A stretch of 64,000 nucleotides of DNA from CAIXDN01 sp964482085 (GCA_964482085.1 CAYZVS010000002.1:33463-97462), one strand, 5' to 3'. Counted from the first letter of the stretch, positions 8,149 through 16,388 are shown. Translations and numbers: made by a program. The notes: a model not told the origin generated them from the sequence alone.

Positions 8149-8661
8149 ATGCGCATCCCCCAACGCAAATCGCAAATCAATCGTATTCGCGATGTAGAGA
8201 GCTTGAGCCGGGAACTAACTCCCGAGGCTTTAACGCGTTTAAAAAGTACGCTTCAACGATTAGAAAAAGTGGAACGGCCAAAGATCGTCGTTGACTTGAG
8301 TCACGCGCTGACACTCGGTGACTTTTCTGAAAACGCAGAATATCAAGATGCAAAACATCGCCTCTCTAAAATCGACGGTCGCATTTTTGGTATAAAAGAT
8401 CGTATCCGTCTGGCGATCGTCATTGATCAAGGACCATCCGCATCCGGCTCCGTCGCCATCGGTTCAACGGTTACCGTACGTTCTGGTGAAAAAGAATCCA
8501 CTTGGCGTATTCTCGGATCTCAAGAATCAAATCCGTTACGCGGCCAAATATCCTATCTTTCTCCGATCGGTTCAGCGCTCCTGCGTCACAAGCCAGGAGA
8601 ATCCGTAGAAGTCACAACACCACGCGGTGTCACGATTTACGAAATCATTTCTGTAAAATAA
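8149..8661 (+). CDS. greA: Transcription elongation factor GreA
   Basis: 170 residues with the Gre layout: an N-terminal coiled coil (about 25-90) whose tip holds GDFSENAEYQDAK, including the Asp-Glu pair that stimulates RNA cleavage in the RNA polymerase secondary channel, and a C-terminal FKBP-like domain with LRGQISYLSPIGSALL. It rescues backtracked polymerase. The extreme N-terminus (MRIPQRKSQINRIRD) is longer than in the Escherichia coli protein. It lies between the small 116-residue gene and the SGNH hydrolase with gaps of 3-4 bases. Confidence 0.92.
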   Translation: MRIPQRKSQINRIRDVESLSRELTPEALTRLKSTLQRLEKVERPKIVVDLSHALTLGDFSENAEYQDAKHRLSKIDGRIFGIKDRIRLAIVIDQGPSASGSVAIGSTVTVRSGEKESTWRILGSQESNPLRGQISYLSPIGSALLRHKPGESVEVTTPRGVTIYEIISVK

Positions 8662-8665
8662 TCCC

Positions 8666-9382
8666 ATGAACATTCGTGAACTCGTTCTTCTTGGCTCGCT
8701 CGTCATTCTCATCGTCATTGTTATTGAAACAATCCAAACACGCCGACTGATCGCAATCGGTATCGGACTGGCAAATGATGCTGAGGCTTTTCAAAAATCA
8801 GGATCAGAAAAACGAATTCTCGTTATCGGTGATAGCACGGCTGTCGGAACAGGCGCATCTTCATCATCGACTTCACTTGCAGGACTCTTGTCATTACATT
8901 TTCCAAAAGCTGTCATTGAAAATCGTGGGATCAACGGCGCAAGAACAGCGGAGTTGATCCCGCGTCTACAAAACTTACAGAACAATTCTTTTGATCTCGT
9001 CATGATCCACATCGGCGGAAATGACACAGTTCATTTCACAAATCTTTCTCAACTTTCCAACGATATCCGTAACGTTATCGACCTCACGAAGAACCTCTCT
9101 AACAATGTTGTTCTCGTTTCCACGGGAAATGTTGGCACCGCCCGCCTCTTGCCATTTGGTACCCGCTGGCTTTTTGCCGCACGTACAAGAAAAGTACGCG
9201 ATAGATTTATACAAGCTTCTCAAGAAAAAAACATTCAATACGTAGATCTGTATCGCGCGCCCGCCATCGATCCATTTGCGATTGATCCGGATACCTATTA
9301 CGCAAAGGATCAATTCCACCCCAGTGATGCGGGCTACGCCGACTGGTTCAGCTTGATCAAAAAACAACTTCCGACTCTATGA
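8666..9382 (+). CDS. Membrane-anchored SGNH/GDSL hydrolase
   Basis: 238 residues. A hydrophobic N-terminal helix (about 5-21, VLLGSLVILIVIVIE) suggests an uncleaved anchor, so the enzyme should face outward. Block I is RILVIGDSTAVGTG (nucleophile Ser), block II has ENRGINGARTAEL (Gly), block III is HIGGNDTVHF (Asn), and block V is DQFHPSDAGY (catalytic Asp and His). Such enzymes are esterases or deacetylases of lipids, glycans or peptidoglycan; the substrate cannot be deduced. It follows greA after 4 bases and its stop overlaps a 47-codon reading frame by 4 nt. Confidence 0.88.
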   Translation: MNIRELVLLGSLVILIVIVIETIQTRRLIAIGIGLANDAEAFQKSGSEKRILVIGDSTAVGTGASSSSTSLAGLLSLHFPKAVIENRGINGARTAELIPRLQNLQNNSFDLVMIHIGGNDTVHFTNLSQLSNDIRNVIDLTKNLSNNVVLVSTGNVGTARLLPFGTRWLFAARTRKVRDRFIQASQEKNIQYVDLYRAPAIDPFAIDPDTYYAKDQFHPSDAGYADWFSLIKKQLPTL

Positions 9383-9522
9383 AGAAATTACAACCAAAGA
9401 CCTTAAATCTGATGGTGGCGATTCCGATTCTCCTTGTCGACGCTCTTCATAATTTCAATCCTCAAACTAGAGAAGCGGATCTCACACCGACAGTCTTGCT
9501 CAAAAGAAGCAAAAAGTCCTGA
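9379..9522 (+). CDS. Possible small protein, 47 residues
   Basis: This frame begins with an ATG that overlaps the hydrolase stop as ATGA, a usual sign of translational coupling, and has a hydrophobic stretch NLMVAIPILLVDAL (about residues 10-23) with basic ends, like a small membrane peptide. The stop lies inside the stem of the terminator at 9511-9540. There is no family match I can name, and the frame may be fortuitous. Confidence 0.3.
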   Translation: MKKLQPKTLNLMVAIPILLVDALHNFNPQTREADLTPTVLLKRSKKS

Positions 9523-9540
9523 CAGATGTCAGGACTTTTT
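9511..9540. terminator. Bidirectional hairpin terminator
   Basis: AAAAAGTCCTGACA pairs perfectly with TGTCAGGACTTTTT across a two-base loop centre, with T runs on both strands, between the convergent hydrolase operon and the orphan gene at 9556-9999. Confidence 0.9.
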
Positions 9541-9555
9541 AGTTTGTGGAGCTTT

Positions 9556-9999
9556 TCAGCTCTTCGCGACAGGAATACTCTGCTTTTGCAGCTCCGCAAG
9601 AATGCTTTGCGGAGAACTCTTGAGCTCATGATACTCCGCCGCCAGAGTAAGAGCGTCCGTAACAGAATTGCTGAAACGCAAGGATCCACCCGTACCGTTT
9701 GTCAGCATCCGAGTCACGTTTGACATGACGCTGGATGCAAGAAAGCCATTCAACAGTATCACATAATGGATCGAACGGTGATACTGACGCATCTGCGGAT
9801 GCAGAGCCATCATTCGATTAAACACGGTAACGCTCGGCCTCTTCATCACCGGTCCTAGAATATTGATGCCACTGACCGGTCCAGACTCTTTAGCGAGACG
9901 ACTAGCGAGTGCAAACACTTGCTCGATATCCTGCACGGTGAGCTCATCAAACCAATGCGAGACCAGAACATTTCCTTGCGCGATACTTTTGACTCCCAT
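9556..9999 (-). CDS. Orphan protein, STAS-like fold suspected
   Basis: 147 residues with an AGGAGG site 5 nt before the ATG. No family is certain. The arrangement VLVSHWFDELTVQDIEQVFALASRL, a central SIHYVILLNGFLASSVMSNVTRML and a final TDALTLAAEYHELKSS recalls small STAS/SpoIIAA-like proteins, but this is an impression only. It is monocistronic: TTGACA-17-TAAATA promoter upstream and a shared terminator downstream. It belongs to the set of Shine-Dalgarno-led genes. Confidence 0.6.
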   Translation of the reverse strand: MGVKSIAQGNVLVSHWFDELTVQDIEQVFALASRLAKESGPVSGINILGPVMKRPSVTVFNRMMALHPQMRQYHRSIHYVILLNGFLASSVMSNVTRMLTNGTGGSLRFSNSVTDALTLAAEYHELKSSPQSILAELQKQSIPVAKS

Positions 10000-10004
10000 G
10001 TCAA

Positions 10005-10083
10005 CCTCCTGATCAAAATATTATTTTACGAATGACCAATACAAAAGCTCATCATATTTATCAAATTATTTAATTTTTGTCAA
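10005..10083 (-). promoter_or_regulatory. Promoter and Shine-Dalgarno of the orphan gene at 9556-9999
   Basis: Minus strand: TTGACA (10078-10083), 17-bp spacer, TAAATA (10055-10060), leader of about 50 nt, AGGAGG (10005-10010). Confidence 0.7.
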
Positions 10084-10086
10084 TAG

Positions 10087-10116
10087 AAAAATGCCCTCAT
10101 ATGAGGGCATTTTTTT
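10087..10116. terminator. Hairpin terminator after the zinc-ribbon gene
   Basis: AAAAATGCCCTCAT pairs with ATGAGGGCATTTTTTT. It lies just downstream of the minus-strand gene at 10127-10510 and immediately upstream of the next promoter. Confidence 0.85.
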
Positions 10117-10126
10117 CTAAACGAGA

Positions 10127-10510
10127 TTAGTCGTTCAATGAGTGAATAATCGCGTCCAGCTTATCGTTGATATCCTTTAGCTGCTGCGAGATATTGCCTT
10201 CACCCGGGGCAGAATACGTCGGGCGTTCCGAGCGCATCGGACGGTCGCCACCAAAATCGCGACCTCCTTCAGAAGGACCTTCCTTCTTAAAGCAATTGCT
10301 ACACAAAACCGGTTTGCGACCATTTGGTTTAAATGGAACTTCACAACTCGTGCCGCAAGTTGCGCACGTTGCTGGAAACATCGGCTTATCAAAGCCACCG
10401 CGAGCTCCGTCGCGTTTCCAACCCCCACGGTCACCGCCGGCGCCGCCACCATAAGATGGGCGATCGCCTCCACGGCTTCCGTAACTCTTTTTCTTGAAAT
10501 CATTGTACAT
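10127..10510 (-). CDS. CxxC-x17-CxxC zinc-ribbon protein with RGG-like tract
   Basis: 127 residues. The N-terminal third is Gly/Arg/Asp-rich (SYGSRGGDRPSYGGGAGGDRGG), as in RNA-binding RGG segments. The core CATCGTSCEVPF ... PVLCSNCF has two CxxC pairs spaced as in the CxxC-x17-CxxC domain common in Patescibacteria. The C-terminal helix ISQQLKDINDKLDAIIHSL may form a coiled coil. Function is unknown; nucleic-acid binding is the usual guess. Good promoter TTGACT-16-TATACT (10520-10547), 9 nt before the ATG. Confidence 0.85.
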   Translation of the reverse strand: MYNDFKKKSYGSRGGDRPSYGGGAGGDRGGWKRDGARGGFDKPMFPATCATCGTSCEVPFKPNGRKPVLCSNCFKKEGPSEGGRDFGGDRPMRSERPTYSAPGEGNISQQLKDINDKLDAIIHSLND

Positions 10511-10519
10511 AACTGCCGG

Positions 10520-10547
10520 AGTATACGCGTTTTTATAATAAAGTCAA
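10520..10547 (-). promoter_or_regulatory. Promoter of the zinc-ribbon gene
   Basis: Minus strand: TTGACT (10542-10547), 16-bp spacer, TATACT (10520-10525), 9 nt to the ATG at 10510. Confidence 0.7.
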
Positions 10548-10596
10548 TCCCCGAACCTCAAAGCTCGTTATTCATTGGCCTTTTTGAGATATTTCC

Positions 10597-11664
10597 TTAC
10601 TTCTTTACGATTTTCTTAACACGAGCAGCTGAACGCTTTTTTGCCTTTCCGATCATGCGTTCATAAACACGCAAATATCCCTCAGTCATCTTGTCCTGGC
10701 TAAAATACACTTCTGCACGACGTCGAGCCGCCTGTCGGCTAATCTTATCGATAGATTTGATCGCCTTCACCATCTCATCAACCGATTCCACGATATAACC
10801 AGAAACCCCATCCTTCACAACCTCTGGTACAGAACCGTTCCTCCACCCAATGACAGGCGTACCACAAGACATTGCCTCAATCATCACAAGTCCAAATGTT
10901 TCATCGTATTGTGTTGGAAATAGCAAAGCTCTCGCTCCTTGTAACAACTCGATCTTTTGAGCTTCATTAGCCACTCCAACATACCGAATCGATTTTCCAT
11001 TAATCTCCGGCTCGATATTCTTATGCCAATATCCTTCCGCTGGATAACTCCCACCAGCGATAATCAAAGGGACGCCCGCTGCTTTAGAGGCTTCGATTGC
11101 GTAATGCACGCCTTTTTCTTCTGTGACTCGACCAAGATAAAGGAAATAATCCTTTGGAAACGGGTGAAAGGCAAAGCGTTTTGTATCGATTCCATGATAA
11201 ATGTTTGCAACCCAGTTAAGCTCTGGCATTTGCTTACGCTGCGCATGCGAGAAGGAAACATAAGATAGATGTCGATACTTCTGCAAAAAGACCCTAATCT
11301 CGTCTCGAATCGGACTATGCACAGAGATCAATGTTGGCGTCTTCACCAAGTCAGCGTAAAAAGAACTCAAAAGAGAAAAGTGGCTATGAACGATATCGTA
11401 GTCTCCTGCATGCTGATAACAATCGGAGATCAGCATACTCGTATAATGCCGCTGAATATCCGCTGGCATTGTTTTCTGCATGTCAGAGGCTCCGGAAATA
11501 GAATGGAGCGTACCAGAAGTCTTTGAGTCACTCGCCGCGTAGAGATGAGCCTCATGTCCCTCCTGAACAATCGCATCCGTCAAAAGAGCGACGTGTGAGC
11601 AAATAGCTTTCGTCGATTCACTAGAAACGGGATTTAAAATGGAGACGAGTTGAGCGATGCGCAT
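10597..11664 (-). CDS. Family 4 glycosyltransferase
   Basis: 355 residues with the GT-B fold. The N-terminal domain holds HVALLTDAIVQEGHEAHLYA and DIVHSHFSLLSSF; the C-terminal donor domain has YLGRVTEEKGVHYAI, a retaining GT4 hallmark, then LLFPTQYDETFGLVMIEAMSCGTPVIGW with the E-x7-E pair, and GVSGYIVESVDEM. It should add a hexose from an NDP-sugar to a surface polysaccharide or glycolipid in the cytoplasm. It ends in a Lys/Arg-rich tail. The gene begins 4 bases after the upstream glycosyltransferase, suggesting one pathway. Sugar and acceptor are unknown. Confidence 0.9.
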   Translation of the reverse strand: MRIAQLVSILNPVSSESTKAICSHVALLTDAIVQEGHEAHLYAASDSKTSGTLHSISGASDMQKTMPADIQRHYTSMLISDCYQHAGDYDIVHSHFSLLSSFYADLVKTPTLISVHSPIRDEIRVFLQKYRHLSYVSFSHAQRKQMPELNWVANIYHGIDTKRFAFHPFPKDYFLYLGRVTEEKGVHYAIEASKAAGVPLIIAGGSYPAEGYWHKNIEPEINGKSIRYVGVANEAQKIELLQGARALLFPTQYDETFGLVMIEAMSCGTPVIGWRNGSVPEVVKDGVSGYIVESVDEMVKAIKSIDKISRQAARRRAEVYFSQDKMTEGYLRVYERMIGKAKKRSAARVKKIVKK

Positions 11665-11668
11665 ATAT

Positions 11669-12865
11669 TCAAATGACAGAATTGATGAGCTTTAAGTACG
11701 TTGCAAATACCTTGGCTGGATTATGCTTGTTACGAACTTGGTTCCGGAATCTGGAAGGGAGCGGTTTCTTGAGAAGCTTCTTAATTCTCCTTACGACGTT
11801 TTCTGCATCAGAAAAATCCACAACCCAATCTTTCATGCCGCAAGCATTATACTCCGACACCCAACCAACGTTAGGTGAAATAAGCGTTGCTTTTTTCTGA
11901 AGCGCCGCCTCCATAACAACTGTTGGAGAAACATCAAAATTGGAAGGTAGGACCAATAGATCAACAGAATTATAGAAATTGATCAAGTCCTTTGGCTGCA
12001 TCGGCGCTACAACCTCAATCAAGCTTCGATACGCTTTCTTTAATCGCAAATGAACTGAGGATTCAGGGATCCTCGTTACGGATCTAAAATACCAATCTAA
12101 ACCCTGCTTCTTAGCCTCTTCAGCAATCCTTACAAGAGCTCCATGATTCTTAATGCGATCCCATCGAGCCACACATCCGATAATAACCTTGCTCGAGGAA
12201 GCGCGCTCGATCTTCTTTGAAGAAACCACTCTTGTAAACAACTTCTGATAAGGTAAAGGAATGATGACCGCTTGCTTTACAGGCACTTGTCTTACACGTT
12301 CACAGAATGCATCTCTGCTAAACGCATTCAGAAAAACCTGCTTAGATGCGGCATCAACAATATCCCGCTCCATTTCCAACACCGACATCCGAGCGGCCTT
12401 AGTGTAAAGATGTTTATATTGTTCAAACTCGACTTGCGAGATACCCGCATGCTGAATCACGATCGGTAACTTCTCCAATCTTGCAGCCTCCAAAAGCTGC
12501 CACGCAAATACGGAAAATCCATTCAAAAAAAGCGCATCCGGTTTTACGCGCCTGATGAGCAACTGAAGACTCTTGATTTGTGGCCCAAACCAGACGCGAG
12601 GGTCAATCCGTTTTTTAGAATTCATGAAAGAGCTTCGGTGCAAATGCGGATAAGAAAAAAGATAGAACGTTTTACGTCCTGCATGATCCTTCTTCAAGAC
12701 ACTTGTTTTACCCGTGTGATTCCCCTGATGAATGACACCGATCCATTCATGCTTCTGCTTGATAATAAAATCGGAAAAGGCATGAGCAAAATGTGCCGGC
12801 CCTCCAGGCGCAACTCGGAAATCTTTAGGTAAATTAGCGAGGTACTCGTTACTTAGTATTTTCAT
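11669..12865 (-). CDS. Glycosyltransferase, GT4-like
   Basis: 398 residues from the ATG at 12865 (an in-frame codon three residues upstream is possible). The N-terminal region RVAPGGPAHFAHAFSDFI matches the glycine loop of GT-B enzymes; IGCVARWDRIKNHGALV begins the donor domain and LLVLPSNFDVSPTVVMEAALQKKATLIS carries the usual Glu region, though the first Glu of E-x7-E is replaced by Asp (FDVSPTVVME). This may reflect a different donor. It precedes the other glycosyltransferase in a two-gene operon. Confidence 0.82.
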   Translation of the reverse strand: MKILSNEYLANLPKDFRVAPGGPAHFAHAFSDFIIKQKHEWIGVIHQGNHTGKTSVLKKDHAGRKTFYLFSYPHLHRSSFMNSKKRIDPRVWFGPQIKSLQLLIRRVKPDALFLNGFSVFAWQLLEAARLEKLPIVIQHAGISQVEFEQYKHLYTKAARMSVLEMERDIVDAASKQVFLNAFSRDAFCERVRQVPVKQAVIIPLPYQKLFTRVVSSKKIERASSSKVIIGCVARWDRIKNHGALVRIAEEAKKQGLDWYFRSVTRIPESSVHLRLKKAYRSLIEVVAPMQPKDLINFYNSVDLLVLPSNFDVSPTVVMEAALQKKATLISPNVGWVSEYNACGMKDWVVDFSDAENVVRRIKKLLKKPLPSRFRNQVRNKHNPAKVFATYLKLINSVI

Positions 12866-13022
12866 CTTGAACATCTGATTACTTCTTAAACGTAAGGTGC
12901 AATTTTATTTTAAAGCAAACTAGGTGTACTACAGATTTTCAAGTTTGTAAACACTTACAAGCAACAAAAAGCCCTCAAGCAACGTCTATTCTGATCAAAA
13001 AAAGCTGAAAAAAGACAGGCAC

Positions 13023-13054
13023 TTGACATAATCTCATAAATCCGCTATTATAAT
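13023..13054 (+). promoter_or_regulatory. Promoter and long leader of the cold-shock gene
   Basis: TTGACA at 13023-13028 with TATTAT after 17 bp (13046-13051) or TATAAT after 20 bp (13049-13054). The start codon at 13137 is about 75-80 nt downstream of the expected transcript start, so the mRNA has a long untranslated leader, as cspA-type genes use for cold-dependent folding. The stretch from 12875 to here holds no gene. Confidence 0.65.
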
Positions 13055-13136
13055 ATGACAAATTTTTGTCTTTCATGAAACGTCGTCGAGCTTCTGAGGC
13101 TATGAAATTTGCAATTTATTAGTAGCAGAAAACTCT

Positions 13137-13337
13137 ATGAACGGTATTATCAAGAAACTCACCGACCGCGGCTTCGGCTTCATCGGTGCAGAAGGCCAAG
13201 AGAAGGATCTTTTCTTCCACAGCCGATCCTTGGTCGGCGCTGAGTTCGATAACCTTCGCGAAGGCGATGCGGTTACATTCGAAATCGAGCAGTCCGAAAA
13301 AGGCCCAAACGCTGTCAACGTACAGCCAGTCGCTTAA
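13137..13337 (+). CDS. cspA: Cold-shock protein, CspA family
   Basis: 66 residues, a single OB-fold. GFGFIGAEG is the RNP1 motif and DLFFHSRSL the RNP2 motif; the usual DVFVH is changed to DLFFH. Such proteins bind single-stranded RNA and melt secondary structure in the cold. The first residues (MNGIIKKLTDRGFGF) replace the usual MxGTVKWFN, so the aromatic Trp and Phe of the first strand are missing, which could weaken nucleic-acid stacking. Monocistronic, with a long leader and a strong terminator. Confidence 0.9.
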   Translation: MNGIIKKLTDRGFGFIGAEGQEKDLFFHSRSLVGAEFDNLREGDAVTFEIEQSEKGPNAVNVQPVA

Positions 13338-13346
13338 TCGCGATGT

Positions 13347-13378
13347 TAAAACACCCCGCCTCGGCGGGGTGTTTTTTT
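13347..13378 (+). terminator. Terminator of the cold-shock gene
   Basis: AAAACACCCCGCC pairs with GGCGGGGTGTTTTTTT directly after the gene. Confidence 0.92.
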
Positions 13379-13386
13379 ATAGAATA

Positions 13387-13418
13387 GAAAACGACCAGTT
13401 CAATAACTGGTCGTTTTT
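13387..13418 (-). terminator. Terminator downstream of tRNA-Asn
   Basis: GAAAACGACCAGTT pairs with AACTGGTCGTTTTTC just 3' of the minus-strand tRNA; T runs occur on both strands. Confidence 0.75.
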
Positions 13419-13420
13419 CA

Positions 13421-13495
13421 TGGCTCCGAGGGTGGGATTCGAACCCACGACCAATGGATTAACAGTCCACTGCTCTACCGCTGAGCTACCTCGGA
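13421..13495 (-). tRNA. tRNA-Asn (anticodon GTT)
   Basis: Minus strand. The acceptor stem TCCGAGG pairs with CCTCGGA, the D arm contains AGCTCAGCGGTAGAGC, the anticodon loop is CTGTTAA with anticodon GTT, and the T arm is GTGGGTTCGAATCCCAC. The discriminator base is G and the 3' CCA is encoded (13421-13423). Total length is 75 nt with CCA. Confidence 0.97.
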
Positions 13496-13594
13496 ACGCG
13501 CGGCGAATAATACCAATCCATGCGAATCCATGCAAGGCCAGCCAAATCCTTGCCAAATGCATGGAATCTGTTATATTAGAGCCCTTTTTAGCCT

Positions 13595-15046
13595 ATGGAC
13601 CATGGAAACGTCATTCTCCGCTTCGGAAATGTAAGCTACGCCTACGATGAAGACCATCCAATCTTGGACGAGGTCAATTTTTCCGTACGTGAAAATGCCA
13701 AAATCACGCTCATGGGACAAAACGGTGCTGGCAAAAGCTCCATCTTCAAATTGCTCACCGGCGTCATGAAACCGCAGGAAGGAGAAGTTCATATCCAAAA
13801 AGGCGCCAAGGTTGCCATCGGCTTACAGGTCATGCAACGCGATCGCATGGAAGACACTATTACAGAGTTCTTTGCTCGCGCCTTTGAAGAACCTCCGTAC
13901 AACCTCGATAAACTCATTAAAGACGTTTTGGAAACGGTTAATCTAAAAACCCCCCTCGATAAAAAAATCCGCGAGTTTTCTGGTGGCCAGCAAGCGCGTC
14001 TCCTGCTCGCTTACGCCCTTATCCAGAACCCGGATATTCTTTTGCTCGATGAACCAACAAACAACCTCGACAAAGATGGTATCGAGCATCTCACCGGCTT
14101 CTTGATGATGTATCCTAAAACCGTCCTCGTTATTTCTCACGATGCCGATTTCTTGAATGCGTTTACGGAAGGCGTGCTTCACCTCGACGTGTACACGCAT
14201 AAGGTCGATCAATACGTCGGCAACTACTTTAACGTGGTCGAGGAAATCGCCGCTCGTGTAGAACGCGACCGCATGCAAAACGCGCGCATGCTCAAAGAAA
14301 TTCAGGACCGTAAAGACAAAATCAACTTCTTTGCCAACAAAGGTGGAAAGATGCGTAAACTCGCAAGCAAGCTCCGCGATCAAGTTGAGGAAGCAGAAGA
14401 AAACAAAGTTGACGTTAAACGCGATGATAAAACAATTCGTAGCTTTACGATTGAAGCGCAGGAATATACTGAGCCCGTTGTTATCCTGAATGAAATAAAA
14501 ATCATCCGTGACGGAGAACCAAAACGTATTGAATTAGGCATGTCCTTGCGCCGTCGTCGCAAACTCTTGATTTCTGGTCCAAACGGTATCGGCAAAAGCA
14601 CACTCCTGCGTGCCATCGCAGATAAAACGGATGAAGGCATCAAAATCGGTGAAGGAGTAAAGATCGGTTATTATCGCCAAGATTTTTCTGGTCTCGATTT
14701 CGACCAAACCGCTTATCAGTCTCTTGAATCCGTCATGGAGATCCCAGATAACGAGGTATTGCGCGCTTGCGCTTCTGAATTCTTGCTAACATCCGATTTA
14801 CTGAGGAATAAAGTCGGATCGCTTTCCGAAGGTCAAAAAGGCTTATTGTGTTTTGCACGATTCGTTCTGCAAAAACCCGCACTCCTCATCCTCGATGAAC
14901 CGACCAACCACATCAACTTCCGCCACCTTCCAATCATCGCTGACGCGGTTCAAGCCTATCAAGGCACCGTTATCATGGTGAGTCACGCTCCTGAATTTGT
15001 AGAAAAAATCGAGTTCAACGAGTTCCTAGATCTCGGAAGACTATAA
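13595..15046 (+). CDS. ABC-F family ATPase
   Basis: 483 residues with two tandem ABC domains and no membrane segment. Domain 1 has Walker A MGQNGAGKSS, signature FSGGQQARLLLAYAL and Walker B ILLLDEPTNNLD; domain 2 has SGPNGIGKST, a divergent signature LSEGQKGLL (SEGQ instead of SGGQ), and LLILDEPTNHINF. Between them a charged linker (about 215-285, DRKDKINFFANKGGKMRKLASKLRDQ) fits the P-site tRNA interaction motif. ABC-F proteins act on the ribosome, relieving stalls or giving antibiotic protection. Which subfamily (EttA, Uup, YbiT) is open. Confidence 0.9.
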   Translation: MDHGNVILRFGNVSYAYDEDHPILDEVNFSVRENAKITLMGQNGAGKSSIFKLLTGVMKPQEGEVHIQKGAKVAIGLQVMQRDRMEDTITEFFARAFEEPPYNLDKLIKDVLETVNLKTPLDKKIREFSGGQQARLLLAYALIQNPDILLLDEPTNNLDKDGIEHLTGFLMMYPKTVLVISHDADFLNAFTEGVLHLDVYTHKVDQYVGNYFNVVEEIAARVERDRMQNARMLKEIQDRKDKINFFANKGGKMRKLASKLRDQVEEAEENKVDVKRDDKTIRSFTIEAQEYTEPVVILNEIKIIRDGEPKRIELGMSLRRRRKLLISGPNGIGKSTLLRAIADKTDEGIKIGEGVKIGYYRQDFSGLDFDQTAYQSLESVMEIPDNEVLRACASEFLLTSDLLRNKVGSLSEGQKGLLCFARFVLQKPALLILDEPTNHINFRHLPIIADAVQAYQGTVIMVSHAPEFVEKIEFNEFLDLGRL

Positions 15047-15078
15047 AAAACATCGCCTCATTAAGGGCGATGTTTTTT
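15045..15078. terminator. Bidirectional hairpin terminator
   Basis: AAAAAACATCGCC pairs with GGCGATGTTTTTT between two convergent genes, with T runs on both strands. Confidence 0.92.
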
Positions 15079-15079
15079 A

Positions 15080-16387
15080 TTAAGCGATATGTGAACCGGC
15101 TAGTCTCCCAGTAGCCCATGAAGCCTGTAAATTATAGCCACCTGTATAGCCATCCACATCAAGCACTTCGCCTCCAAAATATAAACCCGAGCAAATCTTT
15201 GATTCCATCGTCTGTGAATCCACTTCATCAAGATTCACCCCACCAGCGGTCACAAATTCATCACCCGCTCCCCTGCCGACCACTTCAAGCGGAATCCCTT
15301 TCAGCCACTCAACAACTCGTAAAAAGTTTTTTCTACCGATTTCAACCGCATGCAAACTTCCATCGATATCGAGCCGGCTTAAAGCGATCTCTGCTAAAGA
15401 TTTTGGTATAACCATTCCCAAGATATTCAAAAAACTTTTCTTGCCTCCATTCACAACCGCTTTTTCAATTCTAGAAAACAAAACTTCTTTTGACTCATCC
15501 GGAAACAAATCAATCTCAATCTTAAGCGGCGTATTCACGTCATACGTCTCAAATGCAATCTGTGCCGAAAGTGCAAAAACCGCTGGTCCACTCACACCTT
15601 TATGCGTAAACAAAAATGGCCCCGTAAAGGAGTAACCCACCCCTACCCCTCCCTTCTCCGAAGGAGGGGTTTCCCCATCCGAAGTCTCCCTTCGCAGAAG
15701 GGGAGATTTAGAGGGGTTACGGCCCCTTGCACGAATCTCAGCTTTCTCAAATGAGAGGCCAGAAACATCCGCAGGCCATGTCTCACGTGTAAAAAACGCG
15801 TTCAAACTAGGTACAAGCTTCGTAATAGTATGTCCAAGTGCGATCGCAAACGCATATCCGTCCCCTGTCGATCCTGTATGCCGATATGCCTGCCCACCTG
15901 TCGTGATAACCAATGTATCGACAAACAACGTTTCATTATTCTTAAAATGAATCTGAAATCCTTCTAAATTTTTCTCTACCTTCTCCACTGAATGCTTCAA
16001 TAAAACCTTTACATTCGACCTAGCAAAAATTCTTTCAAAGACACCAACAACATCACGTCCATTATCCGATTGCGGAAACACACGCAAATCTTCTTCTGTC
16101 TTCAACGGCACGCCATGCGCTTCAAACCAAGCAAAAACATCTGCTGGAGGGAAATGGTACATCGCCTTTGATAAAAACTTTCCACCGCGCGGATACTTGG
16201 TCAAGACTGTACGCACATCTTGAATACCTGTCGTGACATTACAACGTCCTCCACCAGAAATGATAACCTTCTTACCCAAACCGTCATTACGATCAACAAG
16301 AAACAGCTCCGCTTCCGGAGCTGTTTCCAATATCGTCGCGGCCGCCATGAGCCCTGCCGCTCCCGCACCAACAATACCTACACGCAT
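15080..16387 (-). CDS. BaiN/HI0933-family flavoprotein with repeat-encoded insertion
   Basis: 435 residues. The FAD-binding start VGIVGAGAAGLMAAATIL, then GLGKKVIISGGGRCNVT, the central LVITTGGQAYRHTGSTGDGY, LFTHKGVSGPAVFALS and the C-terminal FVTAGGVNLDEVDSQTMESK with FGGEVLDVDGYTGGYNLQ are all hallmarks of this oxidoreductase family, which includes a bile-acid reductase; the physiological substrate is generally unknown. Odd feature: about 30 residues (roughly 223-252, from GRNPSKSPLL to GVGVGY) are encoded by a palindromic repeat (15632-15720) whose other copy is intergenic. The frame stays open and the conserved FTGPFLFTH strand resumes straight afterwards. The gene leads directly from rpoD (1 base gap). 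Confidence 0.93.
   Translation of the reverse strand: MRVGIVGAGAAGLMAAATILETAPEAELFLVDRNDGLGKKVIISGGGRCNVTTGIQDVRTVLTKYPRGGKFLSKAMYHFPPADVFAWFEAHGVPLKTEEDLRVFPQSDNGRDVVGVFERIFARSNVKVLLKHSVEKVEKNLEGFQIHFKNNETLFVDTLVITTGGQAYRHTGSTGDGYAFAIALGHTITKLVPSLNAFFTRETWPADVSGLSFEKAEIRARGRNPSKSPLLRRETSDGETPPSEKGGVGVGYSFTGPFLFTHKGVSGPAVFALSAQIAFETYDVNTPLKIEIDLFPDESKEVLFSRIEKAVVNGGKKSFLNILGMVIPKSLAEIALSRLDIDGSLHAVEIGRKNFLRVVEWLKGIPLEVVGRGAGDEFVTAGGVNLDEVDSQTMESKICSGLYFGGEVLDVDGYTGGYNLQASWATGRLAGSHIA
15632..15720. repeat. Palindromic interspersed repeat inside a coding region
   Basis: An 89-bp copy of the element at 2473-2558, in opposite orientation. The ends GTAACC...GGTTAC are inverted, and the CTTCTCCGAAGGAG and CCTTCGCAGAAGG hairpins are kept. 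It is read through in frame by the flavoprotein gene, much as Rickettsia palindromic elements are. Confidence 0.9.
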
Positions 16388-16388
16388 T

